A stretch of 33,419 bases of DNA, from NCBI GenBank assembly GCA_004173415.1, contig SEHC01000006.1:1-33419 (forward strand). Reading direction: 5' to 3'. A program made the translations under genes and the position numbers. The DNA comes from Lysobacteraceae bacterium (GTDB lineage: Bacteria > Pseudomonadota > Gammaproteobacteria > Xanthomonadales > Xanthomonadaceae). This document shows positions 1 through 8,947 of this stretch, piece after piece (position 1 is the first letter of the stretch; each line of letters begins with the position of its first letter). The notes beneath the pieces are model-generated. The model had not been told where the DNA came from and searched no databases. It saw nothing but the letters and a program-made list of their open reading frames with translations.

Positions 1-458
1 GCATCGGGATCGAAGCCGCTTTCGGCGTGGGCGATCGAACGCAACCACGCATCCTCGACCCCGGTGGCGCGGGAGGCGGCCTTGAACTGCTTGGCGAACT
101 TGTCCAGTTGCGGCTTGCCAACCTTGCCCAGTCCGGCATGGGCCGGCTCACCCGGCGGCGTTTCGACGGTGAACTTCAGATAGACGGTGGCGCCCGGCAG
201 CTTGCGGGTGCCGTAGACCATCTTGCCGTCCTGCTCGCGCTGGTAGAGGGTACCGCTGAACACGCCCATCGAACCCCACAGGTTGGGCACCTTGGCCACG
301 TCGTCGTCGACCTGCCTGGCCTCGCACTTCGAGCCCGGCTCCGGCGCGGTGGACAGGCTGACGGTGCCGGCACGCACGCAGCGGTACACGGTGCGCGCGT
401 GCGCGGGCAACGCGCTGGCCACGAGCAGGATCAGCAGCAGGAAGCGGGAACCGGTCAT
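1..458 (-). CDS. Lytic transglycosylase (SLT-like), partial; C-terminus runs off the window start
   Basis: Minus-strand frame MTGSRFLLLILLVASALPAHARTVYRCV...AWLRSIAHAESGFDPDA: signal peptide, YRCV start typical of DUF4124-like regions, and SLT motif with catalytic-type Glu (AHAESGFDP). Confidence 0.8.
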   Translation of the reverse strand, partial: MTGSRFLLLILLVASALPAHARTVYRCVRAGTVSLSTAPEPGSKCEARQVDDDVAKVPNLWGSMGVFSGTLYQREQDGKMVYGTRKLPGATVYLKFTVETPPGEPAHAGLGKVGKPQLDKFAKQFKAASRATGVEDAWLRSIAHAESGFDPD

Positions 459-546
459 GCGCGGATGCTAAACGCCTGAAAGCCAACCGCCCCACAACCA
501 GCGACCTGGGGTTCATCGGGGACTGGGGACCGAGAGTGATCGGCCT

Positions 547-1092
547 TCATCGCTGGCCGCGGGGTTGGATGGCAACGACCTTGACCTCGAAGCTGCTGCA
601 GTCGGCGCTGCCGGGACTGCAGATGCCATTGATCCAGGTTTCGCCACTGCCGAACATGATGCCCTGCTGGTTGACCCTCAGGTCCGCATACCGTTGCGCA
701 GCGACCACGCGGGAGATGTCCGGAGTGAGGATGCGTTCGTAGTCGCGCACCAATGCGGCGGCATCGTTGAGGCTGACCTTGTTGCCCTCCACGGTCGCCT
801 GCAGCGGATAGCGCACCAATGCGGCGACCGCTTCGCGGTCACCCGCCGCCACCGCTGCCTGGTAGGCCAGGATCACCGCGCGGTAGCGGGCGTGATCGCC
901 CAGCAGCGCATCGATGCGGTCGTCGACCGCCTGCGTCTCGGCCGCAACAGGCTGAGGCGTGGCGGAGGCCGGCACGCCCGCCATGGGCGCAACCGCAGCA
1001 GTCGCCGGCACCTGAGCCGCGGTTTCCGCCGGCTTGCCGCAGCCGGCCAGCAGGCACGCGAGCGTCGCGATGATCGGGAGCGGCTTGTTCAT
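547..1092 (-). CDS. Putative lipoprotein of unknown function
   Basis: ORF 547..1218; more likely start at 1092 giving MNKPLPIIATLACLLAGCGKP with lipobox LAGC. Confidence 0.7.
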   Translation of the reverse strand: MNKPLPIIATLACLLAGCGKPAETAAQVPATAAVAPMAGVPASATPQPVAAETQAVDDRIDALLGDHARYRAVILAYQAAVAAGDREAVAALVRYPLQATVEGNKVSLNDAAALVRDYERILTPDISRVVAAQRYADLRVNQQGIMFGSGETWINGICSPGSADCSSFEVKVVAIQPRGQR

Positions 1093-1269
1093 GGTCCAGG
1101 CTCGCTTGGAAAAGATCCATTCGGCAGGGAATGGACCCGCGATCTTAGCGGGGGTTGATGTGACGGCAACGGCCACGCCTCCCCCAGCCCGCTGGTATGG
1201 CCTTGACCCGATGCGCACAGGCGTATCGCCCTGCTAAGCTGGGATGGGGATCTTGATGGGAATACATGT

Positions 1270-1734
1270 ATGAGCGTGAAGCTCAAGGCCGGCTCCATGG
1301 AGCTGGAAACCGCGTTCATCGACTGGCTGCGCACCCAGGGCTACAACCCACCCGATGGCATCGAGCCCTTCTTCCAGGGCTCGGATTTCGTGCGCACCCA
1401 GCTGCTGCTGATCCACGACAGCGAGAAGCAGCAGTTGCTGGAGGAAGCCCGCCAGCACCTGGTCCGCCGCAGCAGGGACCCGATGTTCGCCGGCCAGTTC
1501 CCGGCGGTGCACGAATGCCGCGACCGCGACGGGAGGCCGGCGCGCTACACCGTCAACATGACCCTTTCCGACGACGGTGCCGAATGGATCGGACGGGCAT
1601 GGAGCGGTGGCGAGTACCTGGGCGAGATCCATGGCTCGGTCACGGGCCGTCGCGGCAACTACCTCGAACTGGCCTGCCAGCACGTCGAGGCCGAGATCCT
1701 CGGTCGCGGCGCCGCGGTGCGACAGGGCCGCTGA
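1270..1734 (+). CDS. Hypothetical protein, 154 aa
   Basis: Open frame MSVKLKAGSMELETAFIDWLRTQGYNPPDG... without signal peptide; good coding character, no family recognised. Confidence 0.65.
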   Translation: MSVKLKAGSMELETAFIDWLRTQGYNPPDGIEPFFQGSDFVRTQLLLIHDSEKQQLLEEARQHLVRRSRDPMFAGQFPAVHECRDRDGRPARYTVNMTLSDDGAEWIGRAWSGGEYLGEIHGSVTGRRGNYLELACQHVEAEILGRGAAVRQGR

Positions 1735-1797
1735 GGCCGGCAGGGACAGCGTCCGCTTCCCTGCGGAGGCCGTTGCCCGCGTAATAGACTGGCGGCG

Positions 1798-2904
1798 ATG
1801 GCCACCGCCGCGATCACGGAGCAGCACTTGGATCCCCTCCTCAACGTGGCACTGGTGGGCTATGGCTTCGTCGGCAAGGTGTTCCATGCGCCGTTGATCC
1901 GCCGCACGCCGGGCCTGCGCCTGCGCTGCGTGGTCTCCAGCGACGCGGCAAAGGTCCACGCCGACCATCCCGACGTGCGCGTGGTCGCCAGCGCCGAAAC
2001 CGCTTTTGCCGACCCGGCCATCGACCTGGTGGTCATCGCCGCGCCCAACGCCCTTCATGCCCCCCTCGCCATCGCCGCACTCGGGCAGGGCAAGCACGTG
2101 GTCGTGGACAAGCCCTTCACCGTGACCGCCGAAGAAGCGCGCCGCGTGGCCGAGCATGCACGCCGCGCGGGCCGCATCGCCAGCGTGTTCCAGAACCGGC
2201 GCTGGGACGCCGATTTCCTCGCCCTGCGCCGCCTGCTTGCCGACGGCAGCCTGGGAGAGATCGCCGAATTCCATTCCCACTTCGACCGCCACCGGCCGGC
2301 GGTCGCGCCGCGCTGGCGGGAAAGCGGCGAGCCCGGCTCCGGGCTCTGGTACGACCTGGGTCCGCACCTGCTGGACCAGGCGGTCCAGCTGTTCGGGATG
2401 CCCGACGCGGTGTTCGCCGACCTCGCGCGCCAGCGGGTGGGTGCGCTGGCCGACGACTACTTCCACGTGCTGCTGCGTTACCGGCACTTGCGCGTGGTCC
2501 TGCACGCCGGGTCCCTGGTGGCCGGCAACGGCCTGCGCTTCGCCGTGCATGGCAGCGCCGGCAGTTTCATCAAGCACGGCCTGGATCCGCAGGAGGCGGC
2601 CTTGCGCAGCGGGGCCACGCCCGGGCAGCCCGGCTGGGGCAGGGATCCGCAACCGGGCTGGCTGCATCCGGCCACCGCAGCCGGGGGGTCGCCCGCGCCC
2701 GCGACGCCACTGGCGGCCATGGCCGGGACCGACGGCGACTACCGCCGCTACTACCAGGCCATGCATTCGGCAATTACCGCCGGCCGGCCGCCACCGGTCG
2801 GCATCGACGAGGCCGTGCAACTGATGGAACTGCTGGAGGCCGGCCTGCTGAGCGCGGCGCAGGGCCGGGAAGTGGCATGCGGGGCGCCTGCCGTCACAGG
2901 CTAG
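1798..2904 (+). CDS. Gfo/Idh/MocA family oxidoreductase
   Basis: N-terminal Rossmann segment VALVGYGFVGKVFHAPLIRRTPGLRL, then VVIAAPNALHAPLAIAALGQGKHVVVDKPFTVTAEEA typical of the family; start could also be 1828. Confidence 0.93.
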   Translation: MATAAITEQHLDPLLNVALVGYGFVGKVFHAPLIRRTPGLRLRCVVSSDAAKVHADHPDVRVVASAETAFADPAIDLVVIAAPNALHAPLAIAALGQGKHVVVDKPFTVTAEEARRVAEHARRAGRIASVFQNRRWDADFLALRRLLADGSLGEIAEFHSHFDRHRPAVAPRWRESGEPGSGLWYDLGPHLLDQAVQLFGMPDAVFADLARQRVGALADDYFHVLLRYRHLRVVLHAGSLVAGNGLRFAVHGSAGSFIKHGLDPQEAALRSGATPGQPGWGRDPQPGWLHPATAAGGSPAPATPLAAMAGTDGDYRRYYQAMHSAITAGRPPPVGIDEAVQLMELLEAGLLSAAQGREVACGAPAVTG

Positions 2905-2927
2905 CGCAGAGCCGCGGCGGCGAGTCC

Positions 2928-3215
2928 TCAGGCCGGGCCCAGGCGGGTGACCTGGCGCACCTGGTCCAGCCACAGGTAGTGCGACTGGCCGGGATGGTCC
3001 AGGTCGTCCAGGCGCAGCAGCGAATTGACTCCCTCCGCACCCTGCGCATCGCGGAACACCTGCATCGAGGGCCTGGCGGTGACCGTGCCCCGGAGCCGGC
3101 GGCCATCGCTCATGCCCAGCTCCACCCTCGCCTCGTCGTCGAGTTCGACGATGCGTGATTCGATCAGGGCGATGTCCGCCGGGTCGTGGTACACGCGCGG
3201 TGCGATGCTGGTCAT
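2928..3215 (-). CDS. Small protein, probably DUF3247 (Sm-like fold family of xanthomonads)
   Basis: 95 aa MTSIAPRVYHDPADIALIESRIVELDDEARVELGMSDGRRLRGTVTARPSMQVFRDAQG...; family recalled, not searched. Confidence 0.65.
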   Translation of the reverse strand: MTSIAPRVYHDPADIALIESRIVELDDEARVELGMSDGRRLRGTVTARPSMQVFRDAQGAEGVNSLLRLDDLDHPGQSHYLWLDQVRQVTRLGPA

Positions 3216-3284
3216 GACGGGATACCGGCCGGGGAAAGCCGAAAGCTAGTGCGCCGCGCGTAACGCCTCGTTAAGTGCCGGCGC

Positions 3285-3656
3285 TCAACCCTTGCCGCAG
3301 TCCGGCGCCACCGGCATGGCGTTCGTGTCCAGGCAATGCCGCGTGCCCGCCGGCAACCGGCCGGTGCGATGCCACTGGCCCGAGGCCAGGGTGAATCGCT
3401 CGAGCACCCGGGTGGCGCAGGCTCCGGGCGCGGCGGGTGCCGCCGTTCGCGTGCAGTCGTTGACGAACACGACGTAATGGCAACGGCCGCTGGCGCTGTG
3501 CAGGCATTCGAAGCGCGCGCCCTCGGCGCCGAGCTGGGATTTGGTCGAGGTGAGGCCCGCGGCGTCGACCGACAGGGTCAGCGTGGTGGGACCGGTCGGC
3601 GGGTTCAGGCCGACCAGCGAAAGCAGGAACGAGACCAGCGAAATCAGCAGGCGCAT
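3285..3656 (-). CDS. Small secreted cysteine-containing hypothetical protein
   Basis: MRLLISLVSFLLSLVGLNPP hydrophobic N-terminus; several Cys in the mature part; about 50 nt downstream of the response regulator on the same strand. Confidence 0.55.
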   Translation of the reverse strand: MRLLISLVSFLLSLVGLNPPTGPTTLTLSVDAAGLTSTKSQLGAEGARFECLHSASGRCHYVVFVNDCTRTAAPAAPGACATRVLERFTLASGQWHRTGRLPAGTRHCLDTNAMPVAPDCGKG

Positions 3657-3705
3657 GGGGGGTTTCCTCTGGATGGCATTGCCCGAACAAGGCGATGCCG
3701 ATGCG

Positions 3706-4473
3706 TTACATGTTGCGGAACAGGGCCATGAAGGGCTGGCTGACCGCCAGCGTCTCGGGCCTGGATTTGAGCCGCACCGTGCCCTTGCCGGTGTCGTCGC
3801 GCGAGACCGATGCGATCGCCTTCAGGTTGACCACGGTGGAGCGGTGGATCTGCTTGAAGATCGTCGGATCCAGCACTTCCAGCAGCTCGCGGATCGGCTT
3901 GCGCAGCAGCGACTCGCCCTCGGCGGTCATGACCACGGTGTACTTGTGGTCGGCCTGGAAATAGGCCACGTCGTCGACCATGATCAGGCGCGTGTCCTTG
4001 CCGGCGCTGGCGGTGAGCCAGACCAGCGGCTCGACCGCGGGAGCCGACAGGCGCGAGCCGAGCTGGCGGAACATCGCTGCCAGCGCTTCGGCATCGGGCG
4101 CGCCCTGAACCAGCCGCGACTGCAGGCGCTGCACGGTGGCGGCCAGGCGATCTTGCGCGACCGGCTTGAGCAGGTAATCGACGGCGCCCCGGTCGAAGGC
4201 ATCGACCGCGTACTGGTCGTAGGCGGTGACGAACACGACCTGGGTCCCGGGGCTGGCCTCGGCCGCGGCGGCGGCCACTTCCAGCCCGGTCAGCCCCGGC
4301 ATGCGGATGTCCAGGAAGGCCACGTCCGGCTGTTGCTCGGCGATGGCCTCCAGCGCGGTGCCGCCGTCCTCGCATTCGGCCACGATCTGCAGGCCGGGCC
4401 AGGCGGCGGCCAGCAGCCTGGACAGTTCCGTGCGCAACAGCGCTTCGTCTTCGGCAATCACGCACTTAGGCAT
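3706..4473 (-). CDS. LytTR-family response regulator (AlgR/LytR type)
   Basis: Receiver domain MPKCVIAEDEALLRTELSRLL...DVAFLDIRMPGLTGLEV and LytTR domain VDDVAYFQADHKYTVVMT...FKQIHRSTVVNLKAIASV; start 4473 overlaps the upstream kinase stop. Confidence 0.93.
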   Translation of the reverse strand: MPKCVIAEDEALLRTELSRLLAAAWPGLQIVAECEDGGTALEAIAEQQPDVAFLDIRMPGLTGLEVAAAAAEASPGTQVVFVTAYDQYAVDAFDRGAVDYLLKPVAQDRLAATVQRLQSRLVQGAPDAEALAAMFRQLGSRLSAPAVEPLVWLTASAGKDTRLIMVDDVAYFQADHKYTVVMTAEGESLLRKPIRELLEVLDPTIFKQIHRSTVVNLKAIASVSRDDTGKGTVRLKSRPETLAVSQPFMALFRNM

Positions 4474-5713
4474 TGTCGTCACCGTGTTCCTGGCCATGCG
4501 GCAGCTGGATGGTCGCGGCCACGCCGCTGGGGAAATTGGCGACGATGCTGAATGAAGCCGCGCCGCCGTAGGCCAGGCGCAGCCGTTCGCGCACGTTCTT
4601 CAGGCCGATGCCGGTGCCGCTGCTCTGCGCGTTGAAGCCCTGCCCGTCGTCGGCGACGGTGACCGCCAGCATCCCGTCTACCAGGCGGGCGATGATCCAG
4701 ATCGTGCCACCACCGGACTTGGGCTCCAGGCCGTGCTTGATCGCATTCTCGACCAGGGTCTGCAGCATCATCGCCGGGAACGGGATCGGCTTCAGCGCCT
4801 CGGGCACCTCGATCTGCAGTTCCAGCCGGTTGCCCATGCGGATCCTGAGGATTTCCAGGTAGGCCCGCGCGCGCTCCAGCTCTTCGCCCAGGGTGGACAG
4901 CGAATCCTCGGTGCGCGGCAGCGAATGGCGCAGGTAGGTGATCAGGTTGCCCAGCATCTGGTCGGCCCGGGCCGGGTCGCTGCGGGTCAGGTACTGCGCG
5001 CTGGCCAGGGTGTTGTAGAGGAAGTGCGGCTCGACCTGCGCGTGCAGCAGGCTCAGCTTGGCCACGGTCAGTTCCTTCTCGGTCACCGTCTGCCGCGCGG
5101 CCGCCTGTTCGTTGCGCCGGTGTTCGGCGACGCGGCGGGTGATCGCGCGGGTGAAGGCTTCGGCGTTTTCCAGGTTGGTGCCGTCGTCGACCAGGAACCA
5201 GTCGCTCCAGGCCCCGCTTTCCGGCTCGCAGACCAGGGTCACGCTGCAGATGCCGTCGCCCGGCGTGACCGTGGCCAGGATCTGGTTGCGCTTGATGTGG
5301 ATCCAGTACAGCGGATTGAAGCGGCCCGGGCTCTTGGCGCTGTAGGGATTGAGCCGGGCGACCTTGGCCCGTACCTGCAGGCTGTCGCGCGCGCTTTCGA
5401 TGTCCTCCGAGCGGGGCAGCTCGCGGATCGCCGCGTCGACCAGCTGGAAGGCTTCGTCGGCCCCCAGCGGGACCTCGATCTGCCGGCGCTGGCGGTTGGC
5501 CAGGCTGCCGGGGTCGATGTTGCCGACGATGAGGCGGATGCGGCGGATGTGGGAGACCGCGCTGGCGATGACGAAGCCGAGCACGACCAGGAACAGCAGG
5601 AACAGGCCGTCCGTGCCGCCGTCGAAGAAGCCGCCCCACAGGATCAGCAGGAGCAGGAAGCCGACGAACCAGGCGATGGCAATCCGCAGCACGAAGAAGA
5701 AGCTGGTTTTCAC
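4466..5713 (-). CDS. LytS/YehU-type sensor histidine kinase (His_kinase + HATPase_c)
   Basis: LLHAQVEPHFLYNTLASAQYL phosphoacceptor box, LVENAIKHGLEP N-box, DDGQGF and GIGLKNVRERL boxes; two TM helices at the N-terminus. Confidence 0.93.
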   Translation of the reverse strand: MKTSFFFVLRIAIAWFVGFLLLLILWGGFFDGGTDGLFLLFLVVLGFVIASAVSHIRRIRLIVGNIDPGSLANRQRRQIEVPLGADEAFQLVDAAIRELPRSEDIESARDSLQVRAKVARLNPYSAKSPGRFNPLYWIHIKRNQILATVTPGDGICSVTLVCEPESGAWSDWFLVDDGTNLENAEAFTRAITRRVAEHRRNEQAAARQTVTEKELTVAKLSLLHAQVEPHFLYNTLASAQYLTRSDPARADQMLGNLITYLRHSLPRTEDSLSTLGEELERARAYLEILRIRMGNRLELQIEVPEALKPIPFPAMMLQTLVENAIKHGLEPKSGGGTIWIIARLVDGMLAVTVADDGQGFNAQSSGTGIGLKNVRERLRLAYGGAASFSIVANFPSGVAATIQLPHGQEHGDDNA

Positions 5714-5793
5714 GGAAGTGTTCTCACGCAGTGCCCGGGGTTCCGGATTGCGGTGGAGCCTAGCCGAGCCACCGGCCCTCCGGTAGCGGAAGG

Positions 5794-5823
5794 CGACGAA
5801 ACCCGGTTGCCGCCGACGAAACC
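5794..5823. promoter_or_regulatory. Candidate LytTR/AlgR-like direct-repeat binding site upstream of the kinase/regulator operon
   Basis: CGACGAAACC at 5794-5803 and again at 5814-5823 (20-bp period); minus strand reads GGTTTCGTCG twice. Confidence 0.4.
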
Positions 5824-5964
5824 GGGGAAACAGGCGCGGCAGGGGGTTGCCGCAAGTGTTCGGACACGCCTGTTCCGCGCGAGCCTGGCCCGAGTGGCCG
5901 ACGTTTGCGCTGGCCGGGGCCTAGGGCGACGCCGGCACGGGCGGCGACGCGTCTAGGGCGCCGT

Positions 5965-7029
5965 TCATGGACGCGGGACCGATGCAGCCTGTTCGGCAAC
6001 GGCGGTCCCGGCTGCCGGCGCCACGAACTTTTCCTTGCGCAGTTGCAAGGTGGTGGTGAGCACCTCGTTCCTCTGGCCGACGCGGCGCCGCTGCACGGTC
6101 TGCATCCATTGCACGATGCCGGTTGCCGGGTCGATGCGGAAACGGGTCGAACTGCCTATGTCGATGTTAGCGGTCGCCTGCTCCAGGGTGGGCTGCCCCG
6201 GCTTGCCCTCGCCCTGCGCCGCCTGCGCTCCCATCAGCTTGCGCACTGTGGCCGCCAATACCTCGCCACCGCGCTCGCGGTCCACGCCCACGGTCCATTC
6301 CAGCATCATCCAGCCTTCGTGCAGCGGATCGCGGCTCAGGCTCATCCGGCCGGCCATCGGGAACGCATCACCGCCAAACGGATTGGCGCCCTCGTCCTCG
6401 TATTCGTACTCGTAGTCGAGGCCGAGGCCGCCGCCGGCCACGAAGTTGTAGGCCTGCGGCAGGATCGAAAGTTGCGTCTCCAGCACCGGTCCGCTGGTGT
6501 AGGCCGAGAACAGCCGCTCGCGCAGCGCGCGCGCCTCCGCGGTTTCCTTGCCCGGCCCGGATCCGGATTTGGCCGCATCCCGCCATTTCACCACCAGCGT
6601 CTTGAAGCGTCGCTGCAGGTCTTCCATGTTGGCGATGCCGGCATAGGTGCCGTCGCGGGCCAGGCTCACTTCCAGCGTGGTCTTGCCAAACTCCCGTGCG
6701 AGCTCGTCACGCACGCGGCGCTCTTCCACGGATTCATTGCCGGAACGACCGAGCACGGCCAGCGTGGTCCAGCCCTGGACGAAGCCGGACTTTTCCACGC
6801 GCAGGATCGCGATCCGGGTGACCTCGCTGCTGGTCACGCGGCTGCCCACGCCCTTGACCTCGACGACGCGCTCGCTGCTCTGGTCGTATTCCAGACTGAC
6901 CCCACTGGCCCAGGGCAGCGGCCATTCGACCACTTTCGGCGGCGGCTTGCGAAACTGCTTGGCCTCCGTTCCGGGCAGCGCAAGAACCAGGCCGGCCACC
7001 ATCAAGGCGGCGATGATCGATCGTTTCAT
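5965..7029 (-). CDS. Secreted hypothetical protein
   Basis: Start at 7029 gives MKRSIIAALMVAGLVLALPGTEA signal peptide, then about 335 aa with acidic patch LDYEYEYEDEG; no family recognised. Confidence 0.7.
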   Translation of the reverse strand: MKRSIIAALMVAGLVLALPGTEAKQFRKPPPKVVEWPLPWASGVSLEYDQSSERVVEVKGVGSRVTSSEVTRIAILRVEKSGFVQGWTTLAVLGRSGNESVEERRVRDELAREFGKTTLEVSLARDGTYAGIANMEDLQRRFKTLVVKWRDAAKSGSGPGKETAEARALRERLFSAYTSGPVLETQLSILPQAYNFVAGGGLGLDYEYEYEDEGANPFGGDAFPMAGRMSLSRDPLHEGWMMLEWTVGVDRERGGEVLAATVRKLMGAQAAQGEGKPGQPTLEQATANIDIGSSTRFRIDPATGIVQWMQTVQRRRVGQRNEVLTTTLQLRKEKFVAPAAGTAVAEQAASVPRP

Positions 7030-7110
7030 TGCGAATCCCCGCTCGCATCGTGCAGGCCACATCTTAAGCGACGTGCTGGCGCCGGCCGTGGCTGACCGTG
7101 CCGTCGCCGG

Positions 7111-8016
7111 TCAGCCTGGCTCGGTCGGGTGCCCGCCGAACTGGTTGCGCATCGCCGCCAGCAGCTTGTCGGCGAACGAATCGGCCTCGCGCGAACGCAG
7201 GCGCTCCAGCAACGACAGGGTGATCACCGGCGCGGACACGTCCAGGTCGATGGCCTCGGCCACGGTCCAGCGTCCCTCGCCCGAATCGGACACGCGCGGC
7301 GCGATCCCGGCCAGGGTCGGATTGCCGCCCAGCGCCTCGGCGGTCAGGTCCAGCAGCCAGGAGCGGACCACGCTGCCCTCGCGCCAGATCTCGGCCACCT
7401 GGTGCAGGTCCAGGTCGAAGTCGGTCTTGCGCTGCATGATCGCGAAGCCCTCGGCATAGGCCTGCATCATTCCGTACTCGATGCCGTTGTGGACCATCTT
7501 GGTGAAGTGGCCCGCGCCGCTGGGTCCGACCCTGCCCCAGCCGCGATCGGCCGCCGGCGCCAGCGTGGACAACAACGGCCGCAACCGCTGCACGGCACCG
7601 GCATCGCCGCCGACCATCAGGCTGTAGCCTTCGGCCAGCCCCCACACGCCGCCACTGGTACCGCAGTCCAGATAGTGGATGCCCTGCCGGGCCATCGTCG
7701 CGGCACGCCGCAACGTGTCCTTGTAGTAGGAATTGCCGCCGTCCACGACCACGTCATCGGGCGACAGCAGGGGCACCAGCTGGCCCAGGGTGTCGTCGAC
7801 GACATGGCCGGCGGGCACCATCATCCACAGCACGCGTGGCGCCGGCAGTGCCTGGACCAGTTCGGCCAGCGAGGCGGCCGCGGTCACGCCCCTGGCCGCG
7901 GCCAGCGCGCGCGCGTCGGCGTTCGGATCGAACCCGAACGCGGCATGTCCGCCGCGCGCAATCCTTTCGGCCATGTTGGCGCCCATGCGGCCCAGGCCGA
8001 TCATTCCCAGTTCCAT
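7111..8016 (-). CDS. gnd: 6-phosphogluconate dehydrogenase, decarboxylating (YqeC/Gnd type, short form)
   Basis: MELGMIGLGRMGANMAERIARGGHAAFGFD, DDVVVDGGNSYYKDTLRRA, HYLDCGTSGGVWGL, GHFTKMVHNGIEYGMMQAYAEGF. Confidence 0.92.
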   Translation of the reverse strand: MELGMIGLGRMGANMAERIARGGHAAFGFDPNADARALAAARGVTAAASLAELVQALPAPRVLWMMVPAGHVVDDTLGQLVPLLSPDDVVVDGGNSYYKDTLRRAATMARQGIHYLDCGTSGGVWGLAEGYSLMVGGDAGAVQRLRPLLSTLAPAADRGWGRVGPSGAGHFTKMVHNGIEYGMMQAYAEGFAIMQRKTDFDLDLHQVAEIWREGSVVRSWLLDLTAEALGGNPTLAGIAPRVSDSGEGRWTVAEAIDLDVSAPVITLSLLERLRSREADSFADKLLAAMRNQFGGHPTEPG

Positions 8017-8107
8017 GTGCATGCCCTGCGGTAGTGGTCGCGGGCACCAGCTTCGCACGGTCGGCCGGGCAAGGCCCATCCTGCCGCTGCCACCGCCTGC
8101 GACGGGC

Positions 8108-8320
8108 TCAGGCGCGCATCATAGTGACAAGCGCGCCGGTGTCGATGACCTGGAAGGTGTCGCTGTCGATGCGCCTGACCGGACTGCCATCGTCGAGCGC
8201 ATACGCGGCAGCATTCGGGCGCCCCCCGGATTCTGCCGGATCAGCCGCGGAATGGCGGACGACGTGGACCTTCTGCATGTTGCCAGCCTGGTCTTGGGCG
8301 AAGAAGAAGCGGCTGCTCAT
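8108..8320 (-). CDS. Small hypothetical protein, 70 aa
   Basis: MSSRFFFAQDQAGNMQKVHVVRHSAADPAESGGRPNAAAYALDDGSPVRRIDSDTFQVIDTGALVTMMRA; compact ORF. Confidence 0.5.
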   Translation of the reverse strand: MSSRFFFAQDQAGNMQKVHVVRHSAADPAESGGRPNAAAYALDDGSPVRRIDSDTFQVIDTGALVTMMRA

Positions 8321-8417
8321 GGTGCGTTGCCTTCCAGTGGAGGTTCCACCACGCTACCGGAGGGGATCGGCGAACGGACGTGAAATCAGCGTTCGGAATC
8401 CGTGAACCCGGCACCAC

Positions 8418-8630
8418 TCAGCCGTGGCGCAGGCGGATCACCGCTTCGCCGTACACGGTGCTGACCGCGACTGCGGTGGGCTGGCCGGTCAGCGCATGTC
8501 GCAGCTGCGCCAGGCTGCCGGCCGACGCGACCGCATCGTCCAGCCTTTCGTACCAGTCGCGGCACCTGAGTTCGTCATGCACCTGCCACCCGTTGTAGAT
8601 CGGCGAGATCGTGAACAGGACTGGTTGCAT
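8418..8630 (-). CDS. Small hypothetical protein, 70 aa
   Basis: MQPVLFTISPIYNGWQVHDELRCRDWYERLDDAVASAGSLAQLRHALTGQPTAVAVSTVYGEAVIRLRHG; composition resembles small DUF2188-like proteins. Confidence 0.55.
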   Translation of the reverse strand: MQPVLFTISPIYNGWQVHDELRCRDWYERLDDAVASAGSLAQLRHALTGQPTAVAVSTVYGEAVIRLRHG

Positions 8631-8853
8631 GGCACCTCTCCGCCGGCTGGTAGCAGGAGCATGGCGCGAGGATATTGCAGGACGATTGCGCCGGCCGCCC
8701 GCTTGTCGGGCATCGCTCCAGGACACCGCGCGTGGCGCGCTGGTCCGCGGCGACCGTCGCTGCATCCGACCAGCAGCGCCACGCGGACAACAAGGCCAGG
8801 CCAGGCCAGGGCAGGGCATGGGACGGCTCGTCAGGACGCCGGCGCCAGTATGG

Positions 8854-8932
8854 CCCCGGTTTCCATGAAACCGGGGTGATTCCACGGGCGGACCCGTGAA
8901 ACACTGTCGGCTCGCGGGACACTCCGTACGGA
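8854..8932 (+). promoter_or_regulatory. Structured leader/operator region upstream of apt (three perfect inverted repeats)
   Basis: CCCCGGTTTC-CAT-GAAACCGGGG (8854-8876), CACGGG-cgga-CCCGTG (8883-8898), palindrome TCCGTACGGA (8923-8932). Confidence 0.4.
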
Positions 8933-8947
8933 ACAAGGGAAACCACG

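Noticed and set aside
1234-2973. 579-aa minus-strand ORF opposite the Gfo/Idh/MocA gene
   Set aside because: Composition of an antisense artefact; the plus strand has clear family motifs.
4733-5956. 407-aa plus-strand ORF opposite the histidine kinase
   Set aside because: Shadow ORF; the kinase boxes on the minus strand are unambiguous.
8791-8817. Possible CRISPR-like short repeats
   Set aside because: Only a 5-nt simple tandem repeat; no 24-40 nt repeats with unique spacers anywhere in the window.
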